A stretch of DNA of 64,000 nt. It comes from Xylocopa sonorina. Lineage: Eukaryota; Arthropoda; Insecta; Hymenoptera; Apidae. Shown piece after piece: positions 1 through 9,475 of the stretch (position 1 is its first letter; the number at the start of each line of letters is the position of its first letter). The position numbers and the translations under genes were made by a program. The stretch spans positions 310,001-374,000 of the forward strand of contig NW_027490117.1 in assembly GCF_050948175.1 (NCBI RefSeq), read 5' to 3'. The notes below the pieces were generated by a model. It did not search any database. It was given only the letters and a program-made list of their open reading frames with translations, and had not been told where the DNA came from.

Positions 1-699
1 TAGACATCTGCAAACGCTATTTCCTAGCGAGGAAGTGTCGCATTCACATTCATTTGAAGTGTAGACGAGGAATACATAACACGTCGCAAACCATATTATA
101 TCGTACCATGAAACATAGAAATGAGATGCGATATCGCGTTTTAAGAAGCATTAGAATTCTATTGCTACGATAGGTAGACATCTGCAAACGCTATTTCCTT
201 GCAAGGAAGTGTCGCATTTACATTCAATTGAAGTGTAGACGAGGAATACATAACACTTCGCAATTCCTATTATATCTTACCATGAACCATAGAAATGAGA
301 TGCGATATCGCGTTTTAAGAATCATAAGAACTCTATTGCTACGATACGTAGACATCTGCAAACGCTATTTCCTTGCAAGGAAGTGTCGCATTTACATTCA
401 TTTGAATCGTAGACGAGGAATGCATAACACTTCGCCATGAATATTATATCTTATCATGAAACATAGATATCAGATGCAATACCTCGTTTTAACAAGCATT
501 TGAACACTATTGCTTCGATACGTAGACCTCTGCAAACGCTATTTCCTTGCAAGGAAGTGTCGCATTTACATTCATTTGAAGTGTAGACGAGGAATACATA
601 ACACTTCGCAAATCATATTATATCTTACCATGAAACGTAGAAATGAGATGCGATATCGCGTTTTAAGAAGCATTAGAAAGCTGTTGCTACGATACGTAC
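1..699 (+). repeat. 174-bp satellite array, left segment
   Basis: Four complete head-to-tail monomers start at 1, 175, 349 and 523, and a fifth is entered at 697 before the inserted element interrupts it. The spacing is exactly 174 bp. The monomers at 1 and 175 are mainly class A, with the central GCGATATCGC dyad. The monomer at 349 is class B, recognised by the 'cgccatgaatatt' and 'gatgcaat' segments and the TTCCTTGCAAGGAA palindrome. The array begins at base 1 without a boundary, so it continues upstream of the window. Stop-free frames here are by-products of the 58-codon monomer length and are not called as genes. Confidence 0.97.
696..699. repeat. Target site duplication GTAC, left copy
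   Basis: The four bases before the element (696-699) are GTAC and the four after it (2003-2006) are GTAC. Removing 1303 bp plus one GTAC restores 'gatacGTACacatctac', which is the normal sequence of a satellite monomer variant found many times in the window, for example at 18361-18375. This shows that the satellite was intact before insertion. Confidence 0.9.
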
Positions 700-709
700 T
701 GTCACGTCA
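700..709 (+). repeat. Left terminal inverted repeat
   Basis: TGTCACGTCA. It pairs with the right end read in reverse complement (TGTAACGTCA), with a single mismatch at position 4. Beyond ten bases the similarity becomes patchy. Confidence 0.8.
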
Positions 710-852
710 CGGGTCCACAAAATTTCGGAATTTACCGCGAGTGACGCGTAGCCGAATATCCGAAAAGATCCGCGCGATTACGGCGGACGCTGGTTCGATC
801 GGGACGCGAACACGTATTCAGAACACAAACACCATGAACGTGAAGCGTTCAC

Positions 853-1152
853 TTACCTCGAGCTGTCTTGGTTCGCCTCTAATGTGTTGCCTCGTTGAAG
901 GTAGTGCGGTCGTCGCGGGTCGTCGAGCGGAATAGTTCCTGGATATGGGTTGATAGGCGGCAACGAGATCGGAATAAGCTTCCAAATCGGCTGCGGTGGA
1001 CGTCCGGGTGCCTCAGGGATCGCAGGAGCAGCCGTTGCGTTGAAGAAATACTGGACGTTTTCCTTCCCGTAGTATTCTCGAGCGAAGTGACGTAGAAAGG
1101 TTTTGCGGCCCGCACGTCGAGTTCTCTTGTTAATGATCGCCGTTAATTGGAT
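853..1152 (-). other. ATG-less 99-codon open frame ending at a splice-donor-like site
   Basis: Reading the minus strand from 1152 down to 853 gives 99 codons between two TAA stops, with no methionine in frame. The upstream stop is at 1155-1153. The translation looks protein-like rather than random. It starts basic (KRTRRAGRK near residue 9), continues with HFAREYYGKENVQYFFNA, has a proline-rich middle (PGRPPQP, then SLPPINPYPG) and ends GNTLEANQDSSR. The terminal TAA lies inside AG|GTAAGT (donor at 856-851), a textbook 5' splice site, so the frame could be an exon that continues elsewhere. I do not recognise the family. The frame could be a captured host exon, the tail of an element polyprotein, or chance, since about one in a hundred random frames stays open this long. 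No clean acceptor was found immediately upstream. Confidence 0.25.
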
Positions 1153-1199
1153 TTAGAATGTAAGGAGTCGAAGAAATAATCAGTGAGCTGATTTACTAA

Positions 1200-1205
1200 A
1201 ATAAA
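1200..1205 (+). promoter_or_regulatory. AATAAA polyadenylation-like hexamer in the element
   Basis: A single AATAAA lies in an AT-rich stretch (about 1140-1370) of the element. In a plus-oriented LTR it could mark the R region. The motif is short and the local AT content makes chance occurrence likely. Confidence 0.25.
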
Positions 1206-1263
1206 TGAATATATTCTACGATAAAACCTAGTCTTACACTTTAACTTTTCCCTACGCTAGTTT

Positions 1264-1425
1264 AAAGTAACGTTAATTTCTAAGAGTTAAGCTAGAACTG
1301 GAAGTAGTAGAATTCGAAGTTTAGAATAAAATTAGAATTGGAACTTGTGAAATAGTAAACGAATATCCCCAAGTGGGATAGAGAAAAGCCTGGAGGCAGT
1401 GAGACTCGAGTGATCGGATTGATCC
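1264..1425. other. AT- and purine-rich stretch of the element, no gene seen
   Basis: This part contains several degenerate 'agaat' and 'gaagt' repeats (around 1295-1345), then 'gtgggatagagaaaagcctgg' -like purine-rich sequence near 1373-1393. A purine-rich tract is expected just upstream of a 3' LTR, but here it sits inside the element and lacks an LTR start after it. I see no coding signal. Confidence 0.3.
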
Positions 1426-1470
1426 GGCTTGGTTGCCGGTTGCGACGATTCTGCTCTTCCAGTCGCTTGT

Positions 1471-1620
1471 CCGCGACCTCCTCGGGTCGCGGGGCGCGCG
1501 TGTCGCTCGAGCCCCGCGGTGGGGTGGACGGTCGGAGTAGGACGACCGCTCGGCCCGCGTAGTGGGGCGGCCGGTGTGGCGGGGCGGCTCGCGGAACGCG
1601 CGAGCCGCACGCGTCGGGCG
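1471..1620. other. GC- and CpG-rich island inside the element
   Basis: I count 121 G or C in these 150 bases (81%), with dense CpG, flanked by AT-rich sequence on both sides ('cttattataacttaaaattattt' -like at 1639-1661 on the right). The surrounding satellite is AT-rich. Dense CpG that has not decayed suggests a recent insertion, a genome with little CpG methylation, or both. On the minus strand a TATAATAA-like motif (around 1647-1638) directly precedes the island, which would fit a promoter, but this is only suggestive. The open frames overlapping the island (1292-1633 and 1332-1685 minus, 1429-1647 plus) reflect scarcity of stop codons in GC-rich DNA. Confidence 0.6.
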
Positions 1621-1722
1621 CTCGCTTGCGCATCGTACTTATTATAACTTAAAATTATTTTGGGCTGTTGGATCTGTATGTACAATCGTCTGTAGTGTAC
1701 TTATGCTACGAAAATGGACTTA

Positions 1723-1992
1723 CGAGTAAATAGACGCAAAGTATGAATATGGCTCTGGAGAGATGTGGTGCAGGTCATCTGAGCTGGCGTGGCGTTCATC
1801 CAGGTCTCGTTGTCCATGGCAAGGGCGAAGAGTCTGACTCCTGGACGCTCCATGCTCTGCTGCCATAGCTGGGCTGCCGAGCGTGTTGTCGTTCTGCAGG
1901 GGTTCTCGTTCTGTGTGGCAGGGTGCAGCTACGTATGTGTAAGGCCTCGTCGGGCGCCGAGGATGATGCTGGAGGGCGGCAGGCTGTACGCC
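1723..1992 (-). other. Right third of the element: overlapping open frames, no supported gene
   Basis: All three minus-strand frames are open for 70 codons or more because the region is GC-rich. One frame runs from after a TAG near 1940 and contains ALAMDNETWMNATPAQ; another ends SPEPYSYFASIYS at a TAA embedded in GTAAGT (1723-1718). The ATG-started version begins beyond the element in the satellite, at 2010, so its start is not meaningful. No known domain is recognised and the three frames cannot be ranked by eye. Confidence 0.15.
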
Positions 1993-2002
1993 TGACGTTA
2001 CA
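1993..2002 (-). repeat. Right terminal inverted repeat
   Basis: TGACGTTACA on the plus strand, reverse complement TGTAACGTCA. It matches the left end at 9 of 10 bases and is followed directly by the second GTAC. Confidence 0.8.
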
Positions 2003-2006
2003 GTAC
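2003..2006. repeat. Target site duplication GTAC, right copy
   Basis: The second copy of the 4-bp duplication. It is followed by 'acatctacaaacgc', the continuation of the interrupted monomer. Confidence 0.9.
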
Positions 2007-4012
2007 ACATCTACAAACGCTATTTCCTAGCGAGGTAGTATCGCATTCACATTCATTTGATGTGTAGACGAGGAATACATAACACTTCGCAGATCATGTT
2101 ATATCTTACCATGAAACATAGAAATGAGATGCGATATCGCGTTTTAATAATCATATGAACTCTATTGCTACGATACGTAGACATCTGCAAACGCTATTTC
2201 CTAGCGAGGAAGTGTCGCATTCACATTCATTTGAAGTGTAGACGAGGAATACATAACACTTCGCAAATCATTTTATATCTTACCATGAAACATAGAAATG
2301 AGATGCGATGTCGCGTTTTAAGAATCATATGATCTCTGTTGCTACGATACGTAGACATCAGTAAACGCTATTTCCTTGCAAGGAAGTGTCGCATTTACTT
2401 TCATTTGAATCGTAGACGAGGAATGCATAACACTTCGCAATGAATATCATATCTTATCATGAAACATAGAAATGAGATGCGATTTCGCGTTTTAAGAAGC
2501 ATTAGAACATTATTGCTACGATAGGTAAACATTTGCAAACGCTATTTCCTGGCAAGGAAGTGTCGCATTTACATTCATTTGAAGTGTAGAGGAGGAATAC
2601 ATAACACTTCGCAAATCATATTACATCTTACCATGAAACATAGAAATGAGATGCGATATCGCGTTTTAAGAAGCATATGAACTCTATTGCTACGATACGT
2701 AGACATCTGCAGTCGTTACTTCCTTGCAAGGAAGTCTCGCATTTACTTTCGTTTGAATCGTAGACGAGGAATTCATAACACTTCGCAATGAATATTATAT
2801 CTTATCATGAAACGTAGATATGAGATGCAATATCTCGTTTTAAGAAGCATTTGAACTCTATTGCTTCGATACGTAGACATCTGCAAACGCTATTTCCTAG
2901 CGAGGAAGTATCGCATTCACATTCATTTGAAGTGTTGACGAGGAATACATAACACTTCGCAAATCATGTTATATCTTACCATGAAACATAGAAATGAGAT
3001 GCGATATCGCGTTTTAGAAGCATTAGAGAGCTATTGCTACGATACGTAGACATCTGCAAACGCTATTTCCTAGCGAGGAAGTATCGCATTCACATTCATT
3101 TGAAGTGTTGACGAGGAATACATAACACTTCGCAAATCATGTTATATCTTACCATGAAACATAGAAATGAGATGCGATATCGCGTTTTAAGAATCATATG
3201 AACTCTACTGCTACGATACGTAGACATCTGCAATCGTTATTTCCTTGCAAGGAAGTGTCGCATTTACTTTCATTTGAATTGTAGACGAGGAATGCATAAC
3301 ACTTCGCAATGAATATTCTATCTTATCATGAAACATAGATATGAGATGCAATATCGCGTTTTAAGTAGCTTCTGAACTCTATTGCTTCGATACGTAGACA
3401 TCTGCAAACGCTACTTCCTTGCAAGGAAGTGTCGCATTTACATTCATATGAAGTGTAGACGAGGAATACATAACACTTCGCAAATCATATTATATCTTAC
3501 CATGAAACATAGAAATGAGATGCGATATCGCGTTTTAAGAAGCATTAGAAAGCTATTGCTACGATACGTACACATCTACAAACGCTATTTCCTAGCGAGG
3601 TAGTATCGCATTCACATTCATTTGAAGTGTAGAGGAGGAATACATAACACTTCGCAAATCATTTTATATCTTACCATGAAACATAGAAATGAGATGCGAT
3701 TTCGCGTTTTAAGAAGCATTAGAATGCTATTGCTACGATACGTAGACATCTGCAAACGCTATTTCCTGGCAAGGAACTGTCGCATTTACATTCATTTGAA
3801 GTGTAGAGGAGGAATACATAACACTTCGCAAATCATTTTATATCTTACCATGAAACATATAAATGAGATGCGATATCGCGTTTTAAGAAGCATTAGAAAG
3901 CTATTGCTACGATACGTAGACATCTGCAAACGCTATTTTCCTAGCGAGGAAGTATCGCATTCACATTCATTTGAAGTGTAGACGAGGAATACATAACACT
4001 TCGCAAATCATG

Positions 4013-5300
4013 TTATATCTTACCATGAAACATAGAAATGAGATGCGATATCGCGTTTTAAGAAGCATTAGAAAGCTATTGCTACGATACGTACACATCT
4101 ACAAACGCTATTTCCTAGCGAGGTAGTATCGCATTCACATTCATTTGAAGTGTAGAGGAGGAATACATAACACTTCGCAAATCATTTTATATCTTACCAT
4201 GAAACATAGAAATGAGATGCGATTTCGCGTTTTAAGAAGCATTAGAAAGCTATTGCTACGATACGTAGACATCTGCAAACGCTATTTCCTGGCAAGGAAC
4301 TGTCGCATTTACATTCATTTGAAGTGTAGGGGAGGAATACATAACACTTCGCAAATCATTTTATATCTTACCATGAAACATATAAATGAGATGCGATATC
4401 GCGTTTTAAGAAGCATTAGAAAGCTATTGCTACGATACGTAGACATCTGCAAACGCTATTTTCCTAGCGAGGAAGTATCGCATTCACATTCATTTGAAGT
4501 GTTGACGAGGAATACATAACACTTCGCAAATCATGTTATATCTTACCATGAAACATAGAAATGAGATGCGATATCGCGTTTTAAGAAGCATTAGAAAGCT
4601 ATTGCTACGATACGTAGACATCTGCAAACGCTATTTCCTAGCGAGGAAGTATCGCATTCACATTCATTTGAAGTGTTGACGACGAATACATAACACTTCG
4701 CAAATCATGTTATATCTTACCATGAAACATAGAAATGAGATGCGATATCGCGTTTTAAGAATCATATGAACTCTATTGCTACGATACGTAGACATCTGCA
4801 ATCGCTATTTCCTTGCAAGGAAGTGTCGCATTTACTTTCATTTGAATCGTAGACGAGGAATGCATAACACTTCGCAATGAATATTCTATCTTATCATGAA
4901 ACATAGATATGAGATGCAATATCTCGTTTTAAGAAGCTTCTGAACTCTATTGCTTCGATACGTAGACATCTGCAAACGCTACTTCCTTGCAAGGAAGTGT
5001 CGCATTTACATTCATTGGAAGTGTAGGCGAGGAATACATAACACTTCGCAAATCATATTATATCTTACCATGAAACATAGAAATGAGATGCGATATCACG
5101 TTTTAAGAAGCATTAGAAAGCTATTGCTACGATACATACACATCTACAAACGCTATTTCCTATCGAGGTAGTATTGCATTCACATTCATTTGATGTGTAG
5201 ACGAGGAATACATAACACTTCGCAAATCATGTTATATCTTTCCATGAAACATAGAAATGAGATGCGATATCGCGTTTTAAGAATCATATGAACTCTATTG
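4013..5300 (+). repeat. Segmental repeat in the array, copy 1 of a 2264-bp period
   Basis: Reappears at 6277-7564. The offset is 13 x 174 + 2, the two extra bases being 175-bp monomers near 4456 and 5850. Both copies share private variants such as 'ttcattggaagtgtaggcgagg' -like changes (5011-5030 and 7275-7294). Limits were estimated from the first mismatches either side. Confidence 0.75.
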
Positions 5301-6276
5301 CTTCGATACGTAGACATCTGCAAACGCTACTTCCTTGCAAGGAAGTGTCGCATTTACATTCATTTGAAGTGTAGACGAGGAATACATAACACTTCGCAAA
5401 TCATATTATATCTTACCATGAAACATAGAAATGAGATGCGATATCGCGTTTTAAGAAGCATTAGAAAGCTATTGCTACGATACGTACACATCTACAAACG
5501 CTATTTCCTAGCGAGGTAGTATCGCATTCACATTCATTTGAAGTGTAGAGGAGGAATACATAACACTTCGCAAATCATTTTATATCTTACCATGAAACAT
5601 AGAAATGAGATGCGATTTCGCGTTTTAAGAAGCATTAGAAAGCTATTGCTACGATACGTAGACATCTGCAAACGCTATTTCCTGGCAAGGAACTGTCGCA
5701 TTTACATTCATTTGAAGTGTAGAGGAGGAATACATAACACTTCGCAAATCATTTTATATCTTACCATGAAACATATAAATGAGATGCGATATCGCGTTTT
5801 AAGAAGCATTAGAAAGCTATTGCTACGATACGTAGACATCTGCAAACGCTATTTTCCTAGCGAGGAAGTATCGCATTCACATTCATTTGAAGTGTAGACG
5901 AGGAATACATAACACTTCGCAAATCATGTTATATCTTACCATGAAACATAGAAATGAGATGCGATATCGCGTTTTAAGAAGCATTAGAAAGCTATTGCTA
6001 CGATACATACACATCTACAAACGCTATTTCCTATCGAGGTAGTATTGCATTCACATTCATTTGATGTGTAGACGAGGAATACATAACACTTCGCAAATCA
6101 TGTTATATCTTTCCATGAAACATAGAAATGAGATGCGATATCGCGTTTTAAGAATCATATGAACTCTATTGCTTCGATACGTAGACATCTGCAAACGCTA
6201 CTTCCTTGCAAGGAAGTGTCGCATTTACATTCATTTGAAGTGTAGACGAGGAATACATAACACTTCGCAAATCATA

Positions 6277-7564
6277 TTATATCTTACCATGAAACATAGA
6301 AATGAGATGCGATATCGCGTTTTAAGAAGCATTAGAAAGCTATTGCTACGATACGTACACATCTACAAACGCTATTTCCTAGCGAGGTAGTATCGCATTC
6401 ACATTCATTTGAAGTGTAGAGGAGGAATACATAACACTTCGCAAATCATTTTATATCTTACCATGAAACATAGAAATGAGATGCGATTTCGCGTTTTAAG
6501 AAGCATTAGAAAGCTATTGCTACGATACGTAGACATCTGCAAACGCTATTTCCTGGCAAGGAACTGTCGCATTTACATTCATTTGAAGTGTAGAGGAGGA
6601 ATACATAACACTTCGCAAATCATTTTATATCTTACCATGAAACATATAAATGAGATGCGATATCGCGTTTTAAGAAGCATTAGAAAGCTATTGCTACGAT
6701 ACGTAGACATCTGCAAACGCTATTTTCCTAGCGAGGAAGTATCGCATTCACATTCATTTGAAGTGTTGACGAGGAATACATAACACTTCGCAAATCATGT
6801 TATATCTTACCATGAAACATAGAAATGAGATGCGATATCGCGTTTTAAGAAGTATTAGAAAGCTATTGCTACGATACGTAGACATCTGCAAACGCTATTT
6901 CCTAGCGAGGAAGTATCGCATTCACATTCATTTGAAGTGTTGACGACGAATACATAACACTTCGCAAATCATGTTATATCTTACCATGAAACATAGAAAT
7001 GAGATGCGATATCGCGTTTTAAGAATCATATGAACTCTATTGCTACGATACGTAGACATCTGCAATCGCTATTTCCTTGCAAGGAAGTGTCGCATTTACT
7101 TTCATTTGAATCGTAGACGAGGAATGCATAACACTTCGCAATGAATATTCTATCTTATCATGAAACATAGATATGAGATGCAATATCTCGTTTTAAGAAG
7201 CTTCTGAACTCTATTGCTTCGATACGTAGACATCTGCAAACGCTACTTCCTTGCAAGGAAGTGTCGCATTTACATTCATTGGAAGTGTAGGCGAGGAATA
7301 CATAACACTTCGCAAATCATATTATATCTTACCATGAAACATAGAAATGAGATGCGATATCGCGTTTTAAGAAGCATTAGAAAGCTATTGCTACGATACA
7401 TACACATCTACAAACGCTATTTCCTATCGAGGTAGTATTGCATTCACATTCATTTGATGTGTAGACGAGGAATACATAACACTTCGCAAATCATGTTATA
7501 TCTTTCCATGAAACATAGAAATGAGATGCGATATCGCGTTTTAAGAATCATATGAACTCTATTG
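6277..7564 (+). repeat. Segmental repeat in the array, copy 2 of a 2264-bp period
   Basis: Partner of 4013-5300. A shorter 871-bp relation (5 monomers + 1) also links 5298-5885 with 6169-6756, so this part grew by more than one event. Confidence 0.75.
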
Positions 7565-8865
7565 CTACGATACGTAGACATCTGCAAACGCTATTCCCTA
7601 GCGAGGAAGTGTCGCATTCACATTCATTTGAAGTGTCGACGAGGAATACATAACACTTCGCAAATCATATTATATCTTACCATGAAACATAGAAATGAGA
7701 TGCGATATCGCGTTTTAAGAAGCATTAGAACACTATCGCTACGATACCTAGACATCTGCAGACGCTATTTCCTAGCAAGGAAGTGTCGCATTTACATTCA
7801 TTTGAATCGTAGACGAGGAATGCATAACACTTCGCAATGAATATTATATCTTATCATGAAACATAGGTATGAGATGCAATATCTCGTTTTAAGATGCATT
7901 TGAGTACTATTGCTTCGATACGTAGACATCTGCAAACGCTATTTCCTTGCAAGGAAGTGTCGCATTTACATTCATTTGAATCGTAGACGAGGAATGCATA
8001 ACACTTCAACATGAATATTATATCTTATCATGAAACATAGATATGAGATGCAATATCTCGTTTTAAGAAGCATTTGAACACTATTGCTTCGATACGTAGA
8101 CATCTGCAAACGCTATTTCCTTGCAAGGAAGTGTCGCATTTACATTCATTTGAAGTGTTGACCAGGAATACATAACACTTCGCAAATTATATTATATCTT
8201 ACCATGAAACATAGAAATGAGATGCGATATCGCGTTTTAAGAAGCATTAGAATTCTATTGCTACGGTAGGTAGACATCTGCAAACGCTATTCCCTTGCAA
8301 GGAAGTGTCGCATTTACATTCATTTGAAGTGTAGACGAGGAATACATAAAACTTCGCAAATCATATTATATCTTACCATGAAACATAGAAATGAGATGCG
8401 ATATCGCGTTTTAAGAAGCATTAGAAAGCTATTGCTACGATACGTAGACATCTACAATCGCTATTTCCTAGCGAGGAAGTATCGCATTCACATTCATTTG
8501 AAGTGTAGACGAGGAATACATAACACTTCGCAAATCATGTTATATCTTACCATGAAACATAGAAATGAGATGCGATATCGCGTTTTAAGAAGCATTAGAA
8601 AGCTGTTGCTACGATACGTAGACATCTACAATCGCTATTTCCTAGCGAGGAAGTATCGCATTCACATTCATTTGAAGTGTAGACGAGGAATACATAACAC
8701 TTCGCAAATCATGTTATATCTTACCATGAAACATAGAAATGAGATGCGATATCGCGTTTTAAGAATTATATGAACTCTATTGCTACGATACGTAGACATC
8801 TGCAAACGCTATTTCCTAGCGAGGAAGTGTCGCATTCACATTCATTTGAAGTGTCGACGAGGAAT
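7550..8865 (+). repeat. Segmental repeat, copy 1 of a 2436-bp (14-monomer) period
   Basis: Reappears at 9986-11301 with scattered single-base changes. It holds A monomers with 'gtcgacgagg', a class B run with the 'cacttcaacatgaat' variant, and a monomer carrying the unusual 'gttgaccagg'. The match stops near 8865, where an A-type left half switches to a B-type right half. Confidence 0.75.
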
Positions 8866-9475
8866 GCATAACACTTCAACATGAATATTATATCTTATCA
8901 TGAAACATAGATATGAGATGCAATATCTCGTTTTAAGAAGCATTTGAACACTATTGCTTCGATACGTAGACATCTGCAAACGCTATTTCCTTGCAAGGAA
9001 GTGTCGCATTTACATTCATTTGAAGTGTAGACGAGGAATACATAACACTTCGCAAATCATATTATATCTTACCATGAAACATAGAAATGAGATGCGATAT
9101 CGCGTTTTAAGAATCATATGAACTCTATTGCTACGATACGTAGACATCTGCAGTCGTTATTTCCTTGCAAGGAAGTGTCGCATTTACATTCATTTGAAGT
9201 GTAGACGTGGAATACATAACACTTCGCCATGAATATTATATCTTATCATGAAACATAGAAATGAGATGCGATATCGCGTTTTAAGAATCGTAAGAACTCT
9301 ATAGCTACGATACGTAGACATCTGCAAACGCTATTTCCTTGCAAGGAAGTGTCGCATTTACATTCATTTGAAGTGTAGACGAGGAATGCATAACACTTCG
9401 CCATGAATATTATAGCTTATCATGAAACATAGATATGAGATGCAATATCTCGTTTTAAGAAGCATTTGAACACTA

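Larger units (their letters stand above)
700..2002. mobile_element. 1303-bp inserted element: probable solo LTR or integrase-type DNA transposon
   Basis: This block has no similarity to the satellite and interrupts a monomer cleanly: the monomer phase point at 697 resumes at 2004, so the net gain is 1303 bp plus a 4-bp duplication. The ends are TGTCACGTCA (700-709) and TGACGTTACA (1993-2002), an inverted repeat matching at 9 of 10 positions and bounded by TGT...ACA. Established knowledge: TG...CA ends with 4-6 bp duplications are made by retroviral-type integrases, so a solo LTR of a Ty3/Gypsy- or BEL-like element is the simplest reading. Ginger-type DNA transposons, which use a related integrase and also have TGT ends and 4-bp duplications, are the main alternative. 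Against a plain LTR are a 99-codon open frame on the minus strand and a strongly GC-rich core. No transposase, reverse transcriptase, primer-binding site or polypurine tract is recognisable, so it is non-autonomous. Orientation is undecided. Confidence 0.85.

Noticed and set aside
510..935. 141-codon frame running from satellite into the element
   Set aside because: It crosses the insertion boundary at 700, so it joins unrelated sequences by chance.
1292..1685. Overlapping minus-strand frames (113 and 117 codons) over the GC-rich island
   Set aside because: Several frames are open on both strands at once, the usual effect of 81% GC; the peptides are Arg/Pro/Ala-rich and unlike any family I recognise.
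700..2002. Helitron, piggyBac or PIF/Harbinger assignment for the element
   Set aside because: Helitrons lack inverted repeats and target duplications; piggyBac duplicates TTAA; PIF/Harbinger duplicates 3 bp. The GTAC duplication and TGT...ACA ends do not fit these.
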